Of a DNA stretch of 64,000 bases, positions 45,287-54,493 are shown piece after piece (the stretch's first letter is position 1; each line of letters starts with the position of its first letter). The notes under the pieces are model-generated. The model was not told where the DNA came from. It did not search any database and saw nothing but the letters and a program-made list of their open reading frames with translations. The position numbers and the translations under genes were made by a program. The stretch spans positions 186,001 through 250,000 of the forward strand of contig NZ_BHWB01000007.1 of assembly GCF_003865075.1 (NCBI RefSeq). The letters run 5' to 3'. This DNA comes from Bacteroides faecalis. Lineage in GTDB: Bacteria > Bacteroidota > Bacteroidia > Bacteroidales > Bacteroidaceae.

Positions 45287-45408
45287 AACTCCTTACTGAA
45301 GGCATATTCGAGAGATAAAACAAAGCTTCAAAGGGGCAATAACATTATTTAACTCAGTATTCAGAAAGCAAGAGAAATGAATATTTATACAACTTTATGC
45401 TATATTCT

Positions 45409-45440
45409 ATATCCGGCAACTTACTGCCGGATATTTTTTT
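45409..45440 (+). terminator. Terminator after polA
   Basis: Perfect 10-bp stem ATATCCGGCA (45409-45418) and TGCCGGATAT (45425-45434), loop ACTTAC, then T-run to 45440. Confidence 0.88.
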
Positions 45441-45538
45441 ACTACCAATTTTATCAAAAAGCAAGTTGCTTTAACCAAGCATTGATAACACTTTGATAAC
45501 ATTTCTCGCCGCAACCATTCCTATATCAAATTTATATA

Positions 45539-45546
45539 TACCTTTG
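45539..45546 (+). promoter_or_regulatory. -7 element of a small transcription unit
   Basis: TACCTTTG matches TAnnTTTG; no clear TTG 19 bp upstream. It precedes the 45553-45761 unit. Confidence 0.5.
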
Positions 45547-45552
45547 CAACAG

Positions 45553-45761
45553 AAAAACAGATACATTAGTAGACAAAAGAAAGAATTCAAGAAAGTATGC
45601 AACACTAATTATCTAAAATGGGACTACAATATATACTTTGTATGGTTCTATGTCTGAACAATAGTAAGATAAAGCAAAACAAATCTATATATAACAAAAC
45701 TCTCTCATTCTAATATTCTAACAAATAGAGGACGCCGTTTCTGATGAAGAAATGGCGTTTT
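45553..45761 (+). ncRNA. Candidate small RNA or small-protein mRNA
   Basis: A promoter-like TACCTTTG 7 nt upstream and a clear terminator (ACGCC...TTTC, loop, GAAA...GGCGT, T-run; 45732-45761) enclose about 200 nt with no large ORF. It contains a 31-codon ORF (45618-45713) starting MGLQYILCMVLCLNN, which is hydrophobic at first and then Lys/Asn rich and could encode a small membrane peptide. Whether it acts as RNA or is translated cannot be told from sequence. It lies between polA and cysE. Confidence 0.45.
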
Positions 45762-45862
45762 CATATTTCAGAGGAGTTAAGTACAAAGTAACTGGAAATG
45801 AAACGACTGATCTAATTGATTTATTTTATTCTGAATATCAACGATATTAATCATTTTTTTAA

Positions 45863-45870
45863 TACCTTTG
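45863..45870 (+). promoter_or_regulatory. -7 element of cysE
   Basis: TACCTTTG matches TAnnTTTG, leader about 30 nt to ATG 45906. Confidence 0.55.
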
Positions 45871-45905
45871 TACCCATATCATATTAAAAATGAGTAACTG
45901 ACCTA

Positions 45906-46808
45906 ATGAGTCCATTGAATTTTACCCACATTTTGACACAGGCAGTCGATGAGCTATCGGAAAGCGAATCTTACAAAGGACTGTTTCATCAACATAAAGA
46001 TGGCGAACCACTGCCTTCTGCTAAAGTCTTGTATGAGATTATCGAGCTTTCACGCTCCATTCTTTTTCCCGGATATTACGGCAATTCTACAATCAACAGT
46101 CATACAATCAATTACCACATCGGTGTAAATATCGAAAAGCTATATGATTTGCTATCTGAGCAAATCCTGGCAGGGCTATGTTTTGGAACGGCAGAAGGTA
46201 AATGTAATACTTGTTCCGATTCAAAAAGAGAGGAAGCTTCCCGACTTGCCGCTAAGTTTATCAGTAAGTTGCCCTGTATGAGAAAAATATTGGCAACTGA
46301 CGTAGAAGCCGCATACAATGGTGATCCTGCTGCCGAAAGTTATGGTGAAGTAATTTGTTGCTATCCTGCTATTAAAGCGATCAGTAATTACCGCATCGCA
46401 CATGAATTATTAGAGTTAGGTGTTCCATTGATTCCCCGCATCATTACGGAAATGGCACATAGCGAAACAGGTATTGATATCCATCCGGGAGCTAAGATAG
46501 GTAGTTATTTCACGATTGACCATGGAACGGGTGTGGTAATTGGTGCTACAAGCATTATCGGAAATAACGTCAAGCTATATCAAGGTGTTACATTAGGAGC
46601 TAAAAGTTTCCCTTTGGATGCAGACGGAAAACCCATCAAAGGCATTCCCCGCCATCCGATATTGGAAGACAATGTTATTGTGTATTCCAACGCCACTATC
46701 TTAGGCAGAATCACCATAGGAAAAGACGCCACTGTAGGAGGTAATATCTGGGTAACAGAAAATGTACCTGCAGGTGCAAAAATAGTACAAACTAAAGCTA
46801 AGAAATAA
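45906..46808 (+). CDS. cysE: Serine O-acetyltransferase
   Basis: 300 aa. N-terminal helical part with a CxxC-like segment (GKCNTCSDSKREE) and C-terminal left-handed beta helix of hexapeptide repeats: DIHPGAKIGSYFTIDHGTG, VVIGATSIIGNNVKLYQGVT and ILGRITIGKDATVGGN. The catalytic His is in TIDHGTG. Makes O-acetylserine for cysteine synthesis. From its length it is the extended form common in Bacteroidetes rather than the short EpsC form. The RNA methyltransferase gene follows after 16 bp. Confidence 0.93.
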   Translation: MSPLNFTHILTQAVDELSESESYKGLFHQHKDGEPLPSAKVLYEIIELSRSILFPGYYGNSTINSHTINYHIGVNIEKLYDLLSEQILAGLCFGTAEGKCNTCSDSKREEASRLAAKFISKLPCMRKILATDVEAAYNGDPAAESYGEVICCYPAIKAISNYRIAHELLELGVPLIPRIITEMAHSETGIDIHPGAKIGSYFTIDHGTGVVIGATSIIGNNVKLYQGVTLGAKSFPLDADGKPIKGIPRHPILEDNVIVYSNATILGRITIGKDATVGGNIWVTENVPAGAKIVQTKAKK

Positions 46809-46824
46809 ATTCAAATTACAATAT

Positions 46825-48366
46825 ATGAGCGAACAATTCGAAATTATTGCCAAGACTTTCCAAGGATTGGAAGAGATACTTGCAGAAGAACTGACAACAT
46901 TAGGAGCCAACGACATTCAGATAGGACGCCGCATGGTTTCATTTACAGGAGATAAGCGTATGATGTACAAAGCAAATTTCTGCCTTCGTACTGCCATTCG
47001 CATCCTGAAACCAATTAAACATTTTACCGCCAAAGATGCCGATGAGGTTTACAGTCAGATTCAAGAAATTCCTTGGGAAGAGTATCTGGACACTGACAAA
47101 ACATTTGCTATAGATGCGGTAGTATTTAGTGAAGAGTTCCGCCATTCGAAGTTCGTTTCATACAAAGTAAAAGATGCCATCGTAGATTATTTTCGTGATA
47201 AAACCGGGAAACGTCCGTCAGTACGCATAAATAATCCGGATATTTTATTGAATATACATATTGCACAGACTACTTGTACGTTGTCATTAGACTCTTCAGG
47301 TGAGTCTCTTCATCGTCGTGGATATCGCCAGGAAGCGGTAGAAGCTCCATTGAATGAAGTATTGGCAGCAGGCATGATCCTGATGACCGGATGGCGTGGA
47401 GAATGTGACTTGATCGATCCGATGTGTGGTTCGGGTACAATTCCTATCGAAGCAGCGCTCATTGCTCGAAACATTGCCCCAGGAGTCTTCCGCAAAGGAT
47501 TTGCATTCGAGAAGTGGGTGGATTTTGATGCGGATATGTTCGACGAGATCTATAATGATGATAGTCAAGAACGTGAATTTGAACATAAGATTTATGGTTA
47601 TGACAATAACCCGAAAGCTAATGAGATTGCAACTCACAATATAAAAGCTGCCGGTGTATTCAAAGACGTAGTATTGAAACTGCAACCATTCCAGCAATTC
47701 GAGCAACCGAAAGAGAAATCAATTATCATAACGAACCCTCCTTATGGTGAACGTATCTCTACGAATGACTTGCTCGGATTGTATCAGATGATTGGTGAAC
47801 GTCTGAAACATGCTTTCGTTGGAAATGAGGCGTGGGTACTCTCCTACCGCGAAGAATGCTTCGACCAGATAGGTTTGAAAGCAAGTGAAAAGGTTCCATT
47901 GTTCAATGGTCCACTGGAGTGTGAGTTCCGGAAATATGAAATCTTTGATGGAAAATACAAAGAATTCAAGAGTCAGGAAACAGAAGAAGGTGGAGAAGAT
48001 AAAAACGAGGGAGAAGAAGGTTTTACTCCAAAAATCAAAGAGAGAAAAGATTTCAGACCTCGCAGAGAAGGGGAATTTAAGCCACGTAGAGACGAAGAAT
48101 CCAGACCGAGACGAGAAGGTGAGTTCAAGCCACGTAAAGATGGAGAATATAAACCAAGACGGGATGGTGAGTTCAAGCCACGCAGAAATGGTGAATCCAG
48201 ACCAAGACGAGAAGGAGAGTTTAAACCGCGCAGAGATGGCGAATCCAGAGAGGAAGGAAGAGATAGAAAGCCACGCGGAGAATTCCATGAAAGAAGAGAT
48301 TCGAAAGCACCGAGAGAGTTCAGAGGTAACCGGGAGCCTAGAATTCCTAAAAAGGATGAAGAATAG
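46825..48366 (+). CDS. THUMP-domain RNA methyltransferase (RlmL-like) with Arg-rich repeat tail
   Basis: 513 aa. THUMP RNA-binding domain (residues about 50-160), then a SAM-dependent methyltransferase domain with LIDPMCGSGTIPIEAAL and the catalytic NPPYGERIS, matching the N-terminal half of RlmL-type enzymes that make m2G in 23S rRNA. After about residue 385 the chain turns into a low-complexity charged tail that includes eight 8-aa repeats of the form RR(E/D)GE(F/S)KP (residues 413-476), probably RNA-binding and disordered. 16 bp after cysE. The substrate position is inferred from family only. Confidence 0.9.
   Translation: MSEQFEIIAKTFQGLEEILAEELTTLGANDIQIGRRMVSFTGDKRMMYKANFCLRTAIRILKPIKHFTAKDADEVYSQIQEIPWEEYLDTDKTFAIDAVVFSEEFRHSKFVSYKVKDAIVDYFRDKTGKRPSVRINNPDILLNIHIAQTTCTLSLDSSGESLHRRGYRQEAVEAPLNEVLAAGMILMTGWRGECDLIDPMCGSGTIPIEAALIARNIAPGVFRKGFAFEKWVDFDADMFDEIYNDDSQEREFEHKIYGYDNNPKANEIATHNIKAAGVFKDVVLKLQPFQQFEQPKEKSIIITNPPYGERISTNDLLGLYQMIGERLKHAFVGNEAWVLSYREECFDQIGLKASEKVPLFNGPLECEFRKYEIFDGKYKEFKSQETEEGGEDKNEGEEGFTPKIKERKDFRPRREGEFKPRRDEESRPRREGEFKPRKDGEYKPRRDGEFKPRRNGESRPRREGEFKPRRDGESREEGRDRKPRGEFHERRDSKAPREFRGNREPRIPKKDEE
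48061..48252 (+). repeat. Eight in-frame 24-bp coding repeats
   Basis: Eight consecutive 24-bp units (48061, 48085, 48109, 48133, 48157, 48181, 48205, 48229) each encode one RRxGExKP-type octapeptide. Pairs of units alternate between EFKP and ESRP, suggesting duplication of a 48-bp double unit. Confidence 0.85.
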
Positions 48367-48462
48367 TTAGAATAAATAATTAATGACAGGTTCAATCATT
48401 AATCCTCATTAACTAATTGATATACAGCTTAGGTCACAAATTGTAACCGAAAGCTTAAATAA

Positions 48463-48672
48463 CAAAAATATCAACATCATGCGTGCCTTCGTCTAATCGA
48501 ATATTTAGAAGAAGATGTATCGTCTGACAGAGAGAGCTACGAAAAGCAATTTGATGAATTATTCTCGGCTTTCGCTAAATTAAGTGCGGCCGTTCAGATA
48601 AAAACGACCACTCTTGGAGGAGTAACGATAGATAGATTTAAAATAAATAATAAAGAAGAAAACAATGAATAA
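48463..48672 (+). pseudogene. Protein-like fragment without start codon
   Basis: A frame open from the stop at 48460-48462 to TAA at 48670-48672 encodes CLRLIEYLEEDVSSDRESYE, then KQFDELFSAFAKLSAAVQ and KTTTLGGVTIDRFKINNKEE. This looks like a real protein C-terminus, but there is no ATG/GTG start in frame before it. It overlaps the next gene's start by 8 nt. Either a truncated remnant or a gene with an unrecognised start. Family unknown. Confidence 0.4.
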
Positions 48673-50803
48673 AATTGGAAAAAGAACCATCTTATTATTG
48701 ATGGCACTGCCAATGGTAATCAATGTTATGGCACAAGAAATGAAAAAGCTGACACTGGAAGACTTAATTCCGGGTGGCGAAACATACCGATATGCAGAAA
48801 ACCTCTACGCGCTACAATGGTGGGGGGATGAATGCATTAAACCGGGTATTGATACAATTTATACAATTCAACCCCAAACGGGTAAAGAAACAATGCTTGT
48901 TACTCGGGAGCAGATCAACAAAGTGCTAGAAGCTAACAATTTAGGAAAGCTATCTCATTTATATTCTGTTAGCTTCCCCTGGGCGGACAAGTCACAATTA
49001 CTGCTGACTCTACCGGGTAAATATGTTGTATATGACTTTAAAACAGATCAACTAGTCAATTCACTCAAACTGAAAGAGAAAGCAAATAATCAAGATTATT
49101 GTGCAGCTAGTGGAAAAGTGGCATACACCATAGGAAACAACCTGTATGTAAACGATCAGGCAGTGACCGATGAACCTGAAGGAATCGTTTGCGGACAATC
49201 GGTGCACCGCAATGAATTCGGTATCGAGAAAGGTACATTCTGGAGTCCGAAAGGAAACCTACTTGCTTTCTACCACATGGATGAAAGCATGGTCACACAA
49301 TATCCGCTTGTAGACATTACGGCACGTGTGGGAGAAGTAAACAATATCCGTTATCCAATGGCGGGAATGACTAGTCATAAGGTAAAAGTAGGTATTTACA
49401 ACCCGGAAACAGGAAAAAGTATCTATCTGAATGCAGGTGATCCTACCGATCGCTATTTCACTAATATTAGTTGGGCACCGGATGAAAAAAGCCTCTATCT
49501 TATTGAATTGAATCGTGACCAGAACCATGCCAAACTTTGCCAATACAATGTAGAAACGGGAGACTTGGTAAAGATTCTGTTCGAAGAAAGTCACCCCAAA
49601 TATGTAGAGCCACAACATCCGATTACTTTCCTGCCTTGGGACGATAGTAAATTCATTTATCAAAGTCAGAAAGATGGTTTCAATCACCTCTATTTGTATA
49701 ATACGGAAGGTAAGCTACTGAAACAACTAACAAAGGGAAACTGGCTAGTAAGTGAGTTGCTGGGCTTTAATACAAAAAAGAAAGAAGTTATCTTCACAGC
49801 CATAGAAGGTCTGAAAAGCGGACATTTTGCTGTTAATGTCAGCAACGGAAAGATGAATCAGCCATTCGATACTTGCAAAGAAAGTCTGCATAACGGGATA
49901 CTCAATGCTTCGGGCACCTATCTCATAGACTTTTCTTCTGCTAAAAATGAAGCCCGTACTATCGATTTGATAGATACTAAAAACTTCAAAGGTATCAATC
50001 TACTTCAATCTAAAAACCCGTATGAAGGTTATCAAATGCCTACTCTCGAAACCGGAACGATCAAAGCAGCTGACGGTACCACTGATCTATACTATCGATT
50101 GATGAAACCGGCAGACTTCGATCCGAACAAGAAATATCCTGTCATTGTCTATGTCTATGGTGGTCCTCACGCACAATGTGTCACAGGCGGATGGCTGAAC
50201 GGTGCACGTGGATGGGATATTTATATGGCAAACAAAGGCTACATCATGTTTACTATCGACAACCGGGGTAGTTCTAACCGAGGTTTAGAGTTTGAGAATG
50301 CTACTTTCCGCCATTTGGGTATCGAAGAAGGTAAGGATCAGGTAAAAGGAATCGAATATCTGAAGTCTCTCCCTTATGTAGATGGTAACCGTATCGGTGT
50401 ACATGGATGGAGCTTCGGAGGACACATGACCACTGCTCTCCTACTCCGTTACCCGGAGATATTCAAAGTAGGTGTAGCCGGAGGTCCCGTTATTGATTGG
50501 GGATATTACGAAATAATGTACGGCGAACGCTATATGGACACACCTCAAAGTAATCCGGAAGGATATAAGGAATGCGACCTTAAAAACCTTGCAGGACAAC
50601 TGAAAGGACGTCTTCTAATCATTCATGACGACCATGACGATACCTGTGTGCCACAGCATACGCTTTCGTTTATGAAAGCCTGTGTAGATGCCCGCACTTA
50701 TCCCGACCTGTTCATTTACCCCTGCCATAAGCACAATGTCTCAGGTCGTGACCGCGTACACTTGCACGAGAAAATTACCCGATATTTTGAAGAACATTTA
50801 TAA
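48665..50803 (+). CDS. Dipeptidyl peptidase IV-like S9 family serine peptidase
   Basis: 712 aa, exported (signal peptide LLLMALPMVINVMA). N-terminal beta-propeller (residues about 40-450; FWSPKGNLLAFYHMDES, YLNAGDPTDRYFTNISW) and C-terminal alpha/beta hydrolase domain. Nucleophile Ser583 in HGWSFGG, oxyanion Tyr in VYVYGGPHAQ, acid in IIHDDHDDTCVP and His in PCHKHNVSGRDRVHLHEK. Cuts dipeptides after Pro or Ala from peptides in the periplasm. purD follows after 12 bp, probably in one transcript though functionally unrelated. Confidence 0.93.
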   Translation: MNKIGKRTILLLMALPMVINVMAQEMKKLTLEDLIPGGETYRYAENLYALQWWGDECIKPGIDTIYTIQPQTGKETMLVTREQINKVLEANNLGKLSHLYSVSFPWADKSQLLLTLPGKYVVYDFKTDQLVNSLKLKEKANNQDYCAASGKVAYTIGNNLYVNDQAVTDEPEGIVCGQSVHRNEFGIEKGTFWSPKGNLLAFYHMDESMVTQYPLVDITARVGEVNNIRYPMAGMTSHKVKVGIYNPETGKSIYLNAGDPTDRYFTNISWAPDEKSLYLIELNRDQNHAKLCQYNVETGDLVKILFEESHPKYVEPQHPITFLPWDDSKFIYQSQKDGFNHLYLYNTEGKLLKQLTKGNWLVSELLGFNTKKKEVIFTAIEGLKSGHFAVNVSNGKMNQPFDTCKESLHNGILNASGTYLIDFSSAKNEARTIDLIDTKNFKGINLLQSKNPYEGYQMPTLETGTIKAADGTTDLYYRLMKPADFDPNKKYPVIVYVYGGPHAQCVTGGWLNGARGWDIYMANKGYIMFTIDNRGSSNRGLEFENATFRHLGIEEGKDQVKGIEYLKSLPYVDGNRIGVHGWSFGGHMTTALLLRYPEIFKVGVAGGPVIDWGYYEIMYGERYMDTPQSNPEGYKECDLKNLAGQLKGRLLIIHDDHDDTCVPQHTLSFMKACVDARTYPDLFIYPCHKHNVSGRDRVHLHEKITRYFEEHL

Positions 50804-50815
50804 TACCTACTGATT

Positions 50816-52090
50816 ATGAAGATATTATTATTAGGCTCGGGCGGCCGCGAACATGCACTTGCATGGAAAATTGCCCAAAGTCCGAAAGTAGAAAAATTGT
50901 ATATTGCACCGGGAAATGCAGGAACCACTGCCGTAGGCGAAAACGTAAACATCAAAGCTACTGATTTTGATGCAATCGGCGCTTTTGCTGTAAAAGAGAA
51001 TATCAATATGGTTGTTGTAGGTCCGGAAGATCCGTTGGTACAAGGTATCTATGACTATTTTCAGAATCATCCCGAATTGAAACATATTGCCGTTATCGGT
51101 CCTTCTGCCAAAGGAGCACAGTTGGAAGGAAGCAAAGAATTTGCCAAAGGTTTCATGATGCGTCATCATATCCCGACAGCACGCTACAAAAGCATTACAG
51201 CCGATAACCTTGAGGAAGGACTGTCCTTCCTCGAAACGCTGGAAGCTCCTTACGTACTGAAAGCAGACGGTCTTTGTGCCGGAAAAGGTGTTTTGATCCT
51301 ACCTACGTTGGATGAAGCCAAGAAAGAATTGAAAGAAATGCTTGGTGGAATGTTTGGTTCTGCATCAGCAACTGTCGTTATCGAAGAGTTCCTGAGTGGT
51401 ATCGAATGTTCCGTATTCGTACTTACAGACGGAGAGAACTACAAAGTACTTCCCGTTGCCAAAGACTACAAACGTATCGGAGAAGGTGACAAAGGCCTCA
51501 ATACCGGTGGTATGGGTAGCGTAACTCCTGTCCCGTTTGCAGACGAAGAGTTTATGGAGAAAGTACGTACACGCATCATCGAACCTACCATCAACGGGTT
51601 GAAAGAAGAAAATATCACGTACAAAGGTTTCATCTTCCTCGGACTGATCAGAGTGAAAGATGAACCGATGGTCATCGAATATAACGTTCGTATGGGCGAT
51701 CCGGAAACAGAGAGTGTAATGCTTCGTATCCAGAGCGACTTCGTTGAATTGCTGGAAAGTACAGCCACAGGCAATCTTAACGAGAAGGAATTGGTAATGG
51801 ACCCACGTTCCGCAGGTTGTGTAATCCTTGTTAGTGGCGGTTATCCCGAAGCTTACGAGAAAGGATTCCCTATCAGCGGGCTGGAACAAGCTGCCGCAAC
51901 AGACAGTATCATTTTCCATGCCGGAACAACCGTGAAAGAGGGTCAGGTGGTAACAAATGGAGGACGTGTTATTGCAGTTTGCTCTTACGGTGCAACTAAA
52001 GAAGAAGCATTGGCTCAGAGCTATAAAGTGGCAGATATGATAGATTTCGACAAGAAATACTTCCGCCGCGACATTGGATTTGACCTGTAA
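50816..52090 (+). CDS. purD: Phosphoribosylamine-glycine ligase
   Basis: 424 aa, family length. ATP-grasp enzyme of purine synthesis joining phosphoribosylamine and glycine. Motifs in order: [18 protein letters not shown] at the start, [11 protein letters not shown] near residue 145, [15 protein letters not shown] near residue 228, and the metal-binding [12 protein letters not shown] near residue 287. 12 bp after the peptidase gene. A palindromic element follows the stop. Confidence 0.97.
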   Translation: MKILLLGSGGREHALAWKIAQSPKVEKLYIAPGNAGTTAVGENVNIKATDFDAIGAFAVKENINMVVVGPEDPLVQGIYDYFQNHPELKHIAVIGPSAKGAQLEGSKEFAKGFMMRHHIPTARYKSITADNLEEGLSFLETLEAPYVLKADGLCAGKGVLILPTLDEAKKELKEMLGGMFGSASATVVIEEFLSGIECSVFVLTDGENYKVLPVAKDYKRIGEGDKGLNTGGMGSVTPVPFADEEFMEKVRTRIIEPTINGLKEENITYKGFIFLGLIRVKDEPMVIEYNVRMGDPETESVMLRIQSDFVELLESTATGNLNEKELVMDPRSAGCVILVSGGYPEAYEKGFPISGLEQAAATDSIIFHAGTTVKEGQVVTNGGRVIAVCSYGATKEEALAQSYKVADMIDFDKKYFRRDIGFDL

Positions 52091-52095
52091 AACAG

Positions 52096-52203
52096 GGGAT
52101 AGTAAAACCGTTTGGTAAACATATATACTCACCATGGTGGGTATATATGTACGGTACGGTGGATCTATATACCCACTACGGTATACATATAGGGATAGTA
52201 AAC
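52096..52203. repeat. Palindromic element flanked by GGGATAGTAAA direct repeats
   Basis: GGGATAGTAAA occurs at 52096-52106 and again at about 52193-52203. Between lies a 32-bp near-perfect palindrome (52119-52150; arms ACATATATAC and GTATATATGT around CACCATGGTG, one mismatched pair) and a second imperfect pair of TATATACCCAC/GGTATACATATA. It lies between purD and the next gene. Could act as a terminator for purD but lacks a T-run. Confidence 0.65.
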
Positions 52204-52256
52204 GACTCAAAGACAGAGATGAAATACACAATAAATGTCTTGCTAAACTTTAATTA

Positions 52257-53267
52257 ATGAGGAACAAAAGATTACAAAGCCAGATAACAGCAGGACGTTG
52301 GACATTACCAGCCGTCATCTTTATTTGCACTCTCTTCTGGGTGCTGACTTTCTTCTTATTGCCCGACCTCACTCCCGCATTAGGCAAAGAAGGAGGTTCT
52401 ACTATCTGGCAGTCTACCCGTTCCCTATTACTCCCCTCATGGGCGGACCGTATTGTCAGCTATCTGGTATATGCAATTATCGGCTATTTCCTGATCGAAA
52501 TAAACAACCGTTTCACCATCATACGTATGCGAGCTTCCGTACAGACAGCAATTTACTTTCTGCTAGTCACTGTCTGCCCGGAAATGCACCTGTTATATGC
52601 CGGAGACATTGCTGCCCTTGCTTTCTTGATTTCCCTCTATTTTTTATTCAACAGCTATCAACAATCGCAAGCATCAGGCAATCTGTTTTATTCCTTCTTC
52701 TTTATCGGAGCAGGAAGTATCTTTTTTCCTCAGCTCACTTTCTTGTCAGTGCTTTGGTTACTCGAAGCTTACCGTTTTCAATCGCTCAACCCACGTAGTT
52801 TCTGTGCAGCGATATTGGGATGGATGTTTCCCTACTGGATGTTATTCGGACACGCCTTCTTCTACGGTCAAATGGACTTGTTCTACCGGCCTTTCTACGA
52901 TCTGATTACATTTGGGAATGTCTTCGATTTACAAGCTTTACAGCCTTGGGAATTCGCGACACTCGGCTTTCTGCTTGTGTTGTATATCGTCAGCACAGCT
53001 CACTGTATTGTTGCCGGTTTTGAAGACAAGATACGCACTCGCGCCTATTTGCAGTTTCTCATTGAGCTGACTGCTTTCCTCTTTTTGCTGATAGCTTTAC
53101 AACCGATACAGTGCAGCGACCTGTTACCACTTCTAATGATAAGCAGCAGTATCCTGATCGGACACCTTTTTGCGCTGACCAACAGTAAAACATCCAATGT
53201 GTTTTTCATCATAACGATGGTCAGCCTCATCCTTTTATTCGGTTATAATATATGGACGCTTTTATAG
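52257..53267 (+). CDS. Multi-spanning membrane protein, unknown function
   Basis: 336 aa with about 9-10 hydrophobic segments, starting with RWTLPAVIFICTLFWVLTFFL and later FYSFFFIGAGSIFFPQLTFL. No catalytic motif or named family recognised. The C-terminus overlaps the start of the next membrane protein gene by 16 nt, implying translational coupling. It may be a Bacteroidetes-specific inner-membrane protein. No substrate can be suggested. Confidence 0.75.
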   Translation: MRNKRLQSQITAGRWTLPAVIFICTLFWVLTFFLLPDLTPALGKEGGSTIWQSTRSLLLPSWADRIVSYLVYAIIGYFLIEINNRFTIIRMRASVQTAIYFLLVTVCPEMHLLYAGDIAALAFLISLYFLFNSYQQSQASGNLFYSFFFIGAGSIFFPQLTFLSVLWLLEAYRFQSLNPRSFCAAILGWMFPYWMLFGHAFFYGQMDLFYRPFYDLITFGNVFDLQALQPWEFATLGFLLVLYIVSTAHCIVAGFEDKIRTRAYLQFLIELTAFLFLLIALQPIQCSDLLPLLMISSSILIGHLFALTNSKTSNVFFIITMVSLILLFGYNIWTLL

Positions 53268-53731
53268 ATTCAACCATACAGCTTCTCATTGATTGGGGAT
53301 TGCCGGGATTGTTCATTTCGGCTTTGTTAGCAGGTAGTATTATACCTTTCAGCTCCGAGCTTGTGCTAGTTACATTAGTAAAACTCGGACTAAATCCTAC
53401 CGCGTGCATACTTGCCGCTACACTTGGTAATACAGTGGGTGGAATGACTTGTTATTACATGGGCCGTCTGGGTAAAATAAGCTGGATTGAGAAATACTTT
53501 AAAGTAAAGAAAGAGAAAATAGATAAGATGGTTACCTTCCTGCAAGGGAAAGGAGCATTGATGGCATTCTTTGCTTTCTTGCCAGCCATTGGCGAAGTAG
53601 TGGCCATTGCACTGGGATTTATGCGAAGCAATACATGGCTTACTCTCATCTCCATGTTTGTAGGCAAATTATTGCGCTACATTCTTCTGCTATATGTATT
53701 GGAAAATGCTTGGAATATAGTTGCAGGATAA
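53252..53731 (+). CDS. YqaA/DedA-like membrane protein
   Basis: 159 aa, about four transmembrane helices. PGLFISALLAGSIIPFSSE near the start, a GNTVGGMTCYYMGRLGK segment and FLPAIGEVVAIALGFMRS resemble the SNARE-associated/DedA-type YqaA subgroup of small inner-membrane proteins (membrane homeostasis, lipid flipping in relatives). Overlaps the upstream membrane protein gene by 16 nt; mnmD follows after 36 bp. Confidence 0.85.
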   Translation: MDAFIDSTIQLLIDWGLPGLFISALLAGSIIPFSSELVLVTLVKLGLNPTACILAATLGNTVGGMTCYYMGRLGKISWIEKYFKVKKEKIDKMVTFLQGKGALMAFFAFLPAIGEVVAIALGFMRSNTWLTLISMFVGKLLRYILLLYVLENAWNIVAG

Positions 53732-53767
53732 AAGAAAAGAGACATAAAGATTAGAAATTAAAATAGG

Positions 53768-54466
53768 ATGAAAAGAGTAATTGAAAAGACCGACGACGGA
53801 AGTGCAACTCTGTTTGTACCCGAATTGAATGAACATTATCATTCAATCAAAGGGGCACGTACAGAATCGCAACACATTTTCATCCACATGGGACTGGACG
53901 CATCTGATATGCTCTCACCCCGAATTCTGGAAATTGGCTTCGGCACAGGACTAAATGCCTGGCTTACACTTGAGGAAGCGGAAAGAAGCCACCGGAATAT
54001 ACACTATACAGGATTAGAACTCTATCCTCTGGAATGGCCGATAATAGAACAACTAGGCTATGTCAGGGATAGCGAGCAACTAACCATAAATAACCAACCG
54101 GTAACAGTCATCGAACTGTTTAAACAGCTTCACATTTCACCTTGGGAAGAAGAAGTCTGTCTCAGTCCACACTTCACCCTGCGGAAAGTACAGGCAGACT
54201 TTAACGAATGGATCTTCCGTTCTCTGCCAGACAGCCCTGATATCATCTATTTCGATGCATTTGCCCCCGAAAAACAGCCGGAAATGTGGTCGCAAGAACT
54301 ATTCAACCGCCTGTATGTTTTATTAAGCAATGATGGGATTCTGACCACTTATTGTGCCAAAGGAGTGATCCGGAGGATGTTACAAACCGCAGGATTTGTA
54401 GTCGAACGTTTACCGGGTCCTCCGGGAGGTAAACGGGAAATATTACGAGCCCGCAAACAAGTATAA
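53768..54466 (+). CDS. mnmD: tRNA mnm5(s2)U34 methyltransferase, MnmD type
   Basis: 232 aa, SAM-dependent. Characteristic start DGSATLFVPELNEHYHSIKGA and ESQHIFI, SAM loop ILEIGFGTGLNAW near residue 57, and YFDAFAPEKQPEMWS near residue 160. It corresponds to the methyltransferase domain of MnmC; the separate oxidase domain is absent, as in Bacteroidetes and Gram-positive MnmD enzymes. Completes the U34 modification begun by MnmEG (mnmG at 33686). Confidence 0.92.
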   Translation: MKRVIEKTDDGSATLFVPELNEHYHSIKGARTESQHIFIHMGLDASDMLSPRILEIGFGTGLNAWLTLEEAERSHRNIHYTGLELYPLEWPIIEQLGYVRDSEQLTINNQPVTVIELFKQLHISPWEEEVCLSPHFTLRKVQADFNEWIFRSLPDSPDIIYFDAFAPEKQPEMWSQELFNRLYVLLSNDGILTTYCAKGVIRRMLQTAGFVVERLPGPPGGKREILRARKQV

Positions 54467-54493
54467 CAATCAAAGATATTAATAAAACCAGTC

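Noticed and set aside
51365-52231. 288-aa minus ORF over purD
   Set aside because: Antisense to a clear purD with all ATP-grasp motifs; composition is that of a shadow frame.
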